Assembly: GCA_003233545.1 (NCBI GenBank)
Contig: QILZ01000153.1
Location: 1-12,670 of the forward strand
DNA from: Spirochaetales bacterium
GTDB taxonomy: Bacteria; Spirochaetota; Spirochaetia; SZUA-6
Length of the DNA stretch: 12,670 nucleotides
Direction of reading: 5' to 3'
Below, in pieces: positions 6,877 through 12,670 of the stretch. The notes under the pieces were generated by a model, which was not told where the DNA came from, ran no database searches, and worked only from the letters and a program-made list of their open reading frames with translations. Position numbers and translations under genes: made by a program. Position 1 is the stretch's first letter. The number at the start of each line of letters is the position of its first letter.

Positions 6877-6905
6877 TTGCACTTGAATTTTAAATTCAAT
6901 ATACT
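6877..6905 (+). promoter_or_regulatory. Promoter with palindromic operator in the spacer (MFS gene)
   Basis: TTGCAC (6877-6882) and TATACT (6900-6905) are separated by exactly 17 nt, and those 17 nt are the palindrome TTGAATTTTAAATTCAA (6883-6899; two 8-nt arms around one T). The -35 is poor (3/6) and the -10 good (5/6). An alternative reading is TTCAAT (6895-6900) with TATAAA (6918-6923), also 17 nt apart. Either way the palindrome sits where a repressor dimer would block RNA polymerase. No regulator gene is present in the window. Confidence 0.45.
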
Positions 6906-6911
6906 TCCGCT

Positions 6912-7036
6912 GTCTATTATAAAAACCTTATACTGTAAAACAGGGTCTGTTGTTTCTATCATTTTTTAAGCCGGTAACGGCTGATTAACGGGGGATTAAC
7001 GGGGGATTCCTCTGTTATAATCCCGGAGGTATTTTT
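6912..7036 (+). promoter_or_regulatory. Structured 5' leader of the MFS transporter gene
   Basis: If transcription starts after 6905, the leader is about 125 nt. It contains AACAG-GGT-CTGTT (6939-6951), a hairpin with a GNRA-type loop, AGCCG-GTAA-CGGCT (6969-6982), two tandem copies of GATTAACGGGG (6983-7004) and a third partial GATT. GGGATT (7003-7008) can pair with AATCCC (7019-7024); the first repeat copy offers the same GGGATT (6992-6997). CCTC in the loop (7009-7012) is complementary to GAGG of the SD (7026-7029). This could control translation. I do not recognise a known riboswitch class here. Confidence 0.35.
6983..7004 (+). repeat. Tandem 11-bp repeat, two copies
   Basis: GATTAACGGGG occurs twice without a gap (6983-6993 and 6994-7004) and is followed by a partial GATT. 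It lies about 30 nt before the MFS start codon. Confidence 0.8.
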
Positions 7037-8200
7037 ATGGAAAAGGTGAATAAGCATAAATTCCATTTGGGCTATGTTGTAACTCTTACATTTGCACATT
7101 TTTTCCACGATACCTTCAGTTCCTTCCTGTCTCCGATCCTTCCTCTGCTTATAAAGAATTTAGGTCTTTCCTTATCTCTTGCGGCGCTCCTTTCTGTTTT
7201 TCAGAGGATACCGTCTCTTTTAAACCCGTTTATAGGTGTTGTGGCGGATAAGCTGCCGTTAACGTACTTTGTAATTATTACGCCCCTGGTAACTGCGGTT
7301 ACTATGAGTTTATTGCCTATTTCAGGTTCTTACCTCTTTCTTATTCTCCTTCTGTTAACAATGGGAATAAGTGCTTCGTTTTTTCATGTCCCCGCACCTG
7401 TTCTTATGAGAAATGTATCCGGGAAAAGAATCGGAGCCGGAATGAGTTTTTTCATGTTCGGCGGGGAACTTGCACGGAGTGTCGGCCCTCTCGTTATCCT
7501 TGGTGCAATTTCGATGTGGGGAATTAAAGGAACTTTCAGGCTGATTCCTTTTGGTGTAGCAGCCTCTCTGTTCCTCTATTTCAGGTTAAAGAATATTCCT
7601 GCACATTTGATTTCCGATAAAAAGGAAGAAAAAAAATACTTATCGAGTCTCGGTACTGTCTTAAAACGTCACAGGAAACTGTTTATTATTATTACCGGAA
7701 TTGCATTTAGTAAATCGATAATAGCCTCCGCATTTACGGCTTTTCTGCCTACTTATCTCACATCCAGGGGTTCGAGCCTCTGGCTTGCAGGTATATCGCT
7801 GTCCGTACTGGAGTTTGCCGGTGCTGCGGGAACCTTTGCCTCCGGTTCCTTTTCCGATCTGATCGGAAGAAAGAGAATGCTGTTGCTCATTATGGTCCTG
7901 TCTCCGGTTTTTATGCTGCTTTTTCTCTTCTCGCACGGTTTTCTTATTATTCCTTCTCTTGTTCTGCTCGGATTTTCTATTTTTTCCGTTACACCTGTAA
8001 TTATGGCATTGGTTCAGGATAGTGAAAAAGAGTATCCTGCATCGGCTAACGGAATATATATGACACTTAATTTTGTTCTTAATTCCATAGTTATAATGAT
8101 TATAGGAGTATTAGGAGATAAAATAGGACTGGAAAATACATACAGGCTGTGTCTTTTATTATCCCTTCCCGGTATCCCCTTTGTATTGATGCTCGAATAA
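7037..8200 (+). CDS. MFS transporter, Fsr (fosmidomycin resistance)-like
   Basis: 387-residue inner-membrane protein with the pattern of the major facilitator superfamily, about twelve membrane helices. The N-terminal FAHFFHDTFSSFLSPILPLL (19-38), GVVADK (67-72), the SASFFHVPAPV segment and GGELARSVGPL match the Fsr-type subfamily, where the equivalent phrases are HxxND, FHPE and GG-SLGPL. The second-half motif A is GSFSDLIGRKR, with D274, G277 and R278. Family members are drug or metabolite exporters driven by the proton gradient; the substrate cannot be told from sequence. The SD GGAGG (7025-7029) lies 7 nt before ATG. It is divergent from the hydrogenase-like operon, with an operator-like palindrome and structured leader ahead of it. 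A link to fluoride or to the complex is not shown. Confidence 0.9.
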   Translation: MEKVNKHKFHLGYVVTLTFAHFFHDTFSSFLSPILPLLIKNLGLSLSLAALLSVFQRIPSLLNPFIGVVADKLPLTYFVIITPLVTAVTMSLLPISGSYLFLILLLLTMGISASFFHVPAPVLMRNVSGKRIGAGMSFFMFGGELARSVGPLVILGAISMWGIKGTFRLIPFGVAASLFLYFRLKNIPAHLISDKKEEKKYLSSLGTVLKRHRKLFIIITGIAFSKSIIASAFTAFLPTYLTSRGSSLWLAGISLSVLEFAGAAGTFASGSFSDLIGRKRMLLLIMVLSPVFMLLFLFSHGFLIIPSLVLLGFSIFSVTPVIMALVQDSEKEYPASANGIYMTLNFVLNSIVIMIIGVLGDKIGLENTYRLCLLLSLPGIPFVLMLE

Positions 8201-8285
8201 GGAAACTGCTTGCCGCGGGTCTGCATGCGGAGAGGCTGCGCAACAGGCTGCGATATAAGGAATGCCGATTATTCGGCGCGCGGGG
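8201..8285 (+). other. GC-rich intergenic patch with hairpin and direct repeats
   Basis: The gap after the MFS gene is more GC-rich than its surroundings. It holds a perfect hairpin GCCGA-TTAT-TCGGC (8264-8277) not followed by T residues, AGGCTGCG twice (8233-8240 and 8245-8252), and ATAAGGAA at both sides (8197-8204 and 8255-8262). No ORF or known RNA is recognisable. It might be a remnant of a small repeat element, or simply the 3' end of the MFS transcript. Confidence 0.3.
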
Positions 8286-8314
8286 TTGTAAATAGGTTAA
8301 TGCAGGCATATAAT
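8286..8314 (+). promoter_or_regulatory. Sigma70-like promoter of the MarC-family gene
   Basis: TTGTAA (8286-8291), a 17-nt spacer and a perfect TATAAT (8309-8314) precede the MarC-family start by 24 nt. Transcription would start near 8321, leaving a leader of roughly 17 nt that contains the purine-rich SD AAAGGG (8325-8330). The gene is therefore likely transcribed independently of the MFS gene. Confidence 0.65.
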
Positions 8315-8337
8315 CCGGCAGGGGAAAGGGATAATCC

Positions 8338-8958
8338 ATGGTACGCCAAATATTTACCATTTTTTTTACAATATTCATAGTTATCGATCCTCTCGGATTA
8401 ATTCCTGTTTTTCTCGCGCTTACAGTCGGGCAGAGTAAGAAAGAACGCAGAAATACTATTTTTAAGTCTGTACTTACAGCCCTTTTTGTGCTTTCGCTTT
8501 TTATACTATTCGGAAGAGGTATACTTTCCTTCCTGGGAATTCTTCCCGGTTCTTTCTTTGTAGCAGGCGGTATTCTTCTCTTTATAACGTCATTGGATCT
8601 TTTAATCGGACACAGGCAGAGAACAAAAATATCCGAAGCTGTAGAGGAAAAAGAAGATGTTTCGATTTTTCCTCTTGGCATTCCGATGCTTGCAGGACCG
8701 GGCACAATAACAACGATACTGCTGTTTGTAAGCGAAAGCAGGGAAATTTTGTTTGTGGAGGCGGTACTGTTCGGCGCTGTAGTTGCAACCCTGTCGGTTG
8801 CTTTGATGACAATGTTCTTAAGCGGACTGTTCCTGCGTATTTTTAAGAAAACGGGTGTATCCATAATTCAGAGAATCATGGGTATAATTTTATCGGGGCT
8901 TGCCGTTCAGTTTATCTATGAAGGGCTTTTAAAGTTACAGATTATCAAGGCACTGTAA
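8338..8958 (+). CDS. MarC family (UPF0056) integral membrane protein
   Basis: 206-residue membrane protein of the usual length for the MarC/YchE/YhgN family, with about six hydrophobic helices. Family marks are IDPLGLIPVFLAL (16-28), GGILLFITSLDLLIG (77-91), the PLGIPMLAGPGTITTILL repeat-like motif (112-129), and RIMGIILSGLAVQFIYEGL near the C terminus. The two halves of the family resemble each other around the DP-G-P and PL-GPG motifs. The function of MarC proteins is not established; the old link to multiple antibiotic resistance in E. coli was not upheld. It has its own promoter and a short leader. The paralogue group (MarC, YchE or YhgN type) cannot be decided here. Confidence 0.92.
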   Translation: MVRQIFTIFFTIFIVIDPLGLIPVFLALTVGQSKKERRNTIFKSVLTALFVLSLFILFGRGILSFLGILPGSFFVAGGILLFITSLDLLIGHRQRTKISEAVEEKEDVSIFPLGIPMLAGPGTITTILLFVSESREILFVEAVLFGAVVATLSVALMTMFLSGLFLRIFKKTGVSIIQRIMGIILSGLAVQFIYEGLLKLQIIKAL

Positions 8959-8967
8959 ATCAAGTAG

Positions 8968-8995
8968 TTACACTGCATAATAAACAGAGTATTAT
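8968..8995 (+). promoter_or_regulatory. Possible promoter of the SNF2 gene
   Basis: TTACAC (8968-8973) and TATTAT (8990-8995) are 16 nt apart in the 61-bp gap after the MarC-family gene. A start near 9002 would leave out the GGGAGG at 8998-9003, which lies unusually far (16 nt) from the ATG. Either ACAGG (9006-9010) serves as SD, or the gene is read through from the MarC promoter. No terminator is visible between the two genes. Confidence 0.35.
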
Positions 8996-9019
8996 CCGGG
9001 AGGAAACAGGCCAAAAAAG

Positions 9020-12000
9020 ATGGCATATATTAAGTTTGGTTATACATGGTGGGGTTCTGCCTGGTTAAATTCACTTAATAATATTGATTATTCCAATCGT
9101 CTTCCCCGCGGACAACGCTATGCACGAAATGGTTCTGTCTCCTCTATAGAGATAAACAAAAATAGGGTTAAAGCGAAAGTAAAGGGAAGAAGGCCTTCTC
9201 CGTACTCTGTTTCCATAACACTGCCGGCATTTAAAAAAAAAGAAACTGATAAAATAACAGATACCATTCTATCATCACCGCTCTATCTCTCCAAACTCGA
9301 ATCGGGAATATTGCCCACTGAACTTCTGGATGTACTTAGAAAACAGAAAATAAAGCTGTTTCCTTCCTCATGGGAGGATATGCAGGCACACTGCACCTGT
9401 CCGGATTGGGCTGTTCCCTGCAAACATATTGCTGCTGTAATATATCTGATTTCAAATGAGATAGATAAAAATCCTTTTATTATTTTTAACCTTCATGATT
9501 ACGATATACTTAAAGCTATAAAACCGGATTTGGAGCAGCAGAAATATAATACTTCGATTCCGGATTTAGCAGATATGCTGGAAAAGAATAAAACGGAAAT
9601 CGGGGAACATCACGGGCGTGTGGGAAATAAAAGTAAAAAAAGCGGCAAAATAAAGGAGCAGCCCGATGGTGTGCAGAAAAGCAGTTCTGAAATAGAACGG
9701 CTTAAATCTATAGATTTTTCGAAAATTCCGGAAATGTACGATTCTTTGTCTAACCTTTTTGTTGAGAGACCTTTGTTCTGTTTGGAAGATGATTTTAAGA
9801 AAAAAATTATGCTGCACTATAAAAAAATAAAAAAAGCGGTAGAACAATTCTTAAATGAAAATGATTTTTTAAATTCTGCTGATTCGAATCAAAAAAACGT
9901 TACAGTTAATATGGATATAAGAAAAGACAATTTTGAAATAAAGGGAGAACTAAAAGGGGATTTCGGAAGATTAAAAATAAACAGCGAAAACATAATGCAG
10001 CTATTGGATATTCTTAAAGGGTATCCCCTTAATAGACTGGATGAATATCCGCAGAGGTTTGCTTTTCTCGATATCGTATACAGCTTTTCTTTAAGTCTAA
10101 TGGAAAAGAGTGCATATATTCCTGATATTATCTCGATTGCTGAAAACAAATATATTATAAGATGGATTCCGGCACAATTTAACAGCGAGATAAATAAAAT
10201 AACAAATATCCTTACAGATTCTCTGCATGGTGATTTAATTACCTATAATAACCGGCAGCTTAAAAAAGAAGATCAGGTTTTATTTCTGGTTTCGTATTTT
10301 ATCGGCTCTTTTATCAGTCTGATCAAACCTGTAAAAGACTCTGCCTCTAATAAGCTATTATCACTTTTTTTTAATAGTACACCTTTTAAACCTGATAAAT
10401 TCGAGGAGATGGCGATACCGGAAACAATCCATCTCTGGTTAAGCAGATTATCAATTGTAAACAGAAAGTATGTTCCCGTTATTAAAATAGAAGAAGGAAA
10501 TAAAGTCGATAAATTGATGTTTAGTATTCTTGTGGAAAACAGAGAGGATACAGCAGTACACCCGTATCCGTTAAAGGAACACCTTCTAACACATAAAAAA
10601 GATAAATTTACTATATTAAAGGATATCGGACTTTTATCTGCATACCTGCCCGAAGTGGATATATTTCTTTCACGAAACAGTGATAAACCGGTAGAAGTGT
10701 CTTCGGATTCCTTTGTAAAGGTATGGTTTTCCGCTCTGCCTGTGCTTCGTGTTCTTGGTATTAATAGTCTTCTTCCGAAATCACTTAAGGAAGTCTTTAT
10801 TCCTTCCTTAAGCCTGTCGTTTAAAAAGAGTCCCGTTTCCGGTAAAAAACCCATAGTTTCCTATTTTTCACTTTTTAAACTTCTCGATTTTAACTGGAGT
10901 ATTGCAGTGGGAAATGATCATCTGTCTCCGGCGGAGTTTAAAGCACTTCTTAATAAATACTCAGGTATTGTCAAATTTAAAGAGATATATATTTATATTA
11001 ATGACAGAGAAGCCGGCAGGATTTTAAAACAACTGGAAAAAGAGCCGAAGTTAACCCCAACCGATATACTGAGAATCAACCTGGAGGGTAAATATAAAGA
11101 TGTAATAATCAAAACAGATGATGAACTAAAACAGATATTCAAGGAAATGTTTAAAGTTCATTCTGTAGCCATACCGGTTGGATTAAATGCAGTATTAAGG
11201 CCGTATCAGCTAAGAGGTTATAGATGGTTATACAATAACTTTAAAACAGGATTGGGTTCACTGATAGCAGATGATATGGGACTCGGTAAAACTATTCAGG
11301 TAATCACAATGCTTTTAAAACTTAAAGAGGAATCTCTCTTCGACGGTAAAACAAGTGATAGGATCGGCACCGAAACCGGCGGCAGGACCGTTAATAAAAA
11401 AGGACAGAAAAAAGCTCTTATTGTCGTTCCCGCAACACTGTTAACAAACTGGAAAAGGGAAATAGAGAGATTCGCACCATCCCTTAGTGCTTCTATATAT
11501 CACGGACAGGGAAGAATTTTTAGCAATGATGCGGATATTATTTTAACAACATACAGTCTTGTACGAAGTGAGCTTGATACTTTTAAAGCCAATAAATGGC
11601 TCTGTGTTATTATAGATGAAGCACAGAATATCAAGAATCCCTTAAGCAGCCAGAGCAAGGCAGTGAAAGCAATAAAATCAGATATTAAAATTGCCATGAC
11701 AGGTACACCTTTAGAAAACAGGCTTACCGATTACTGGAGCATCTTTGACTTCACCATGAAGGGACTCCTCGGGAATCATAAATCTTTCATAGAGAAGTAT
11801 GCCGTTCCAATTGAACGTTTCCAGAGCAGAGAAGAACTTGTATCCTTAAAAGCTGTTACCTCTCCGTTTATTATAAGAAGGGAGAAAACAGACAGGTCGA
11901 TTATAAATGATCTTCCCGATAAAATTGAGATTGATGAATATACAACTCTTACGCACGAACAGGCTGCTCTTTATAAAGAATTTACAGATAATATCTATGA

Positions 12001-12646
12001 AATGGTGACCGACGCTGACGGGATATCGAGAAAAGGAATTATATTTAAACTGATTTCCGGATTAAAACAGATCTGCGATCACCCTGTACTTTTTCTTAAA
12101 AAAGGCAATCCCGAAATATCACTTTCCGGTAAAAGTATCCTGCTCATGGAACTGATTAAAAAGATTCTGGATGCCAATGAAAAGGCTATTATCTTTAGCC
12201 AGTACAGGGAAATGGGATATCTATTGCAGGCGATGATAAAAAATGCTTATGATATGGATTCACTCTTTCTCCACGGAGGGATACCACGGAAAAAGAGAGA
12301 TATTCTTATTGATTCTTTTCAGGAAAACCTGGAATCACGTATTATGATTCTATCACTTAAAGCCGGAGGGACGGGCTTAAACCTTACCGCTGCACGTAAT
12401 GTGATTCATTATGACCTCTGGTGGAACCCTGCTGTAGAAAATCAGGCTACAGACCGTGCATATAGAATCGGCCAGAAAAAGAATGTAAAAGTTTACAGGT
12501 TCATTACAAAATCCACATTCGAAGAAAAGATTCAAGTTATGCTGGAAAGCAAAAAAAAGCTTGCCGATTTAAGTGTAAATACCGGTGAAAAATGGATAAC
12601 CGAGCTCTCCGACAACGAGCTGAAGCAGCTTATTTCCCTTGATTAA
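9020..12646 (+). CDS. SWIM zinc-finger SNF2-family helicase-like ATPase
   Basis: 1208-residue DEAD/H-superfamily-2 ATPase of the bacterial SNF2 group. The order is: an N-terminal domain starting MAYIKFGYTWWGSAWL, typical of SWIM proteins and supporting the chosen ATG; a SWIM zinc finger C125-T-C127 ... C134-K-H136; a charged low-complexity linker (about 190-230, rich in Lys/Ser/Gly); a long middle region matching the size of the bacterial SNF2-associated domain; then the ATPase core. Core motifs seen are LRPYQLRGYRWL, Walker A DDMGLGKT with K757, Walker B DEAQ (866-869), MTGTPLENRL, ILSLKAGGTGLNLTAA, and motif VI QATDRAYRIGQ (1142-1152) with the expected arginines. All catalytic residues are present and the gene appears intact. 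A non-conserved insert of about 25 residues separates motif I from VVPATLLTNW. Expected role: ATP-driven movement on DNA or remodelling of protein-nucleic acid complexes; the cellular target is unknown. Confidence 0.95.
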   Translation: MAYIKFGYTWWGSAWLNSLNNIDYSNRLPRGQRYARNGSVSSIEINKNRVKAKVKGRRPSPYSVSITLPAFKKKETDKITDTILSSPLYLSKLESGILPTELLDVLRKQKIKLFPSSWEDMQAHCTCPDWAVPCKHIAAVIYLISNEIDKNPFIIFNLHDYDILKAIKPDLEQQKYNTSIPDLADMLEKNKTEIGEHHGRVGNKSKKSGKIKEQPDGVQKSSSEIERLKSIDFSKIPEMYDSLSNLFVERPLFCLEDDFKKKIMLHYKKIKKAVEQFLNENDFLNSADSNQKNVTVNMDIRKDNFEIKGELKGDFGRLKINSENIMQLLDILKGYPLNRLDEYPQRFAFLDIVYSFSLSLMEKSAYIPDIISIAENKYIIRWIPAQFNSEINKITNILTDSLHGDLITYNNRQLKKEDQVLFLVSYFIGSFISLIKPVKDSASNKLLSLFFNSTPFKPDKFEEMAIPETIHLWLSRLSIVNRKYVPVIKIEEGNKVDKLMFSILVENREDTAVHPYPLKEHLLTHKKDKFTILKDIGLLSAYLPEVDIFLSRNSDKPVEVSSDSFVKVWFSALPVLRVLGINSLLPKSLKEVFIPSLSLSFKKSPVSGKKPIVSYFSLFKLLDFNWSIAVGNDHLSPAEFKALLNKYSGIVKFKEIYIYINDREAGRILKQLEKEPKLTPTDILRINLEGKYKDVIIKTDDELKQIFKEMFKVHSVAIPVGLNAVLRPYQLRGYRWLYNNFKTGLGSLIADDMGLGKTIQVITMLLKLKEESLFDGKTSDRIGTETGGRTVNKKGQKKALIVVPATLLTNWKREIERFAPSLSASIYHGQGRIFSNDADIILTTYSLVRSELDTFKANKWLCVIIDEAQNIKNPLSSQSKAVKAIKSDIKIAMTGTPLENRLTDYWSIFDFTMKGLLGNHKSFIEKYAVPIERFQSREELVSLKAVTSPFIIRREKTDRSIINDLPDKIEIDEYTTLTHEQAALYKEFTDNIYEMVTDADGISRKGIIFKLISGLKQICDHPVLFLKKGNPEISLSGKSILLMELIKKILDANEKAIIFSQYREMGYLLQAMIKNAYDMDSLFLHGGIPRKKRDILIDSFQENLESRIMILSLKAGGTGLNLTAARNVIHYDLWWNPAVENQATDRAYRIGQKKNVKVYRFITKSTFEEKIQVMLESKKKLADLSVNTGEKWITELSDNELKQLISLD

Positions 12647-12670
12647 ATAAGTATAAAAATTAAATGATTA

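Noticed and set aside
6961..6990. Hairpin AGCCG-GTAA-CGGCT as an intrinsic terminator
   Set aside because: No T run follows it on either strand; the T6 tract precedes it on the plus strand.
7016..7021. Perfect TATAAT before the MFS start
   Set aside because: No suitable -35 lies 16-18 nt upstream, and a start from here would leave out the GGAGG Shine-Dalgarno at 7025-7029. AATCCC pairing with GGGATT explains part of this sequence better.
8100..8864. 254-codon open frame on the minus strand across the MFS end and MarC gene
   Set aside because: It overlaps two clear family members on the other strand and its product is low-complexity Ser/Arg/Pro-rich, as expected for an antisense shadow.
10273..10854. 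193-codon minus-strand frame inside the SNF2 gene
   Set aside because: It is fully contained in an intact SNF2 coding region and shows no family motif.
1..12670. CRISPR arrays, tRNA or rRNA genes, insertion sequences
   Set aside because: I saw no regularly spaced repeats, no cloverleaf or rRNA-like sequence, and no transposase or terminal inverted repeats.

Overview
The window (12,670 bp, AT-rich) holds two divergent blocks around a 322-bp regulatory region (6715-7036). The organism is a bacterium: Shine-Dalgarno sites, sigma70-like promoters, a riboswitch, tight operon spacing and a bacterial SWIM/SNF2 protein all fit. A hydrogenase-4-like complex suggests an anaerobe or facultative anaerobe. 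I cannot name the phylum from this sequence.

Left block, minus strand (6714 down to 116): a compact six-gene operon for a membrane complex of the complex I / group 4 [NiFe]-hydrogenase superfamily, in the order HyfC-like (NuoH), HyfE-like, HyfF-like antiporter, HyfG-like large subunit, HyfI-like small subunit, HyfB-like antiporter. Gaps are 1, 4, 6 and 4 nt, and the last pair overlaps by 4 nt. The membrane proteins keep the Glu and Lys residues used for ion transport. The two peripheral subunits look redox-dead: the large subunit has lost three of the four NiFe cysteines, the small subunit has lost the CxxC of its Fe-S site, and no ferredoxin-like subunit, maturation protease or formate dehydrogenase is encoded here. 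This matches the energy-converting-hydrogenase-related (Ehr) type of complex rather than a working formate hydrogenlyase.

Centre: the leader of this operon contains a fluoride (crcB-motif) riboswitch at 6785-6744, minus strand. Its pseudoknot strand is reused in an intrinsic terminator (6749-6715) that ends one base before the first start codon and also buries the Shine-Dalgarno site. The most interesting reading of the window is therefore a fluoride-induced, redox-inactive, complex I-like ion-transport machine. Facing the other way is a promoter whose 17-bp spacer is filled by a near-perfect palindrome, followed by a structured leader of about 125 nt.

Right block, plus strand: an Fsr-like MFS transporter (7037-8200), a MarC-family membrane protein with a good promoter of its own (8338-8958), and a 1208-residue SWIM-zinc-finger SNF2 ATPase (9020-12646). 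These look like separate transcription units and show no obvious link to the complex. At the far left, hairpins after the operon are followed by a strong minus-strand promoter (37-9) that must serve a gene outside the window.
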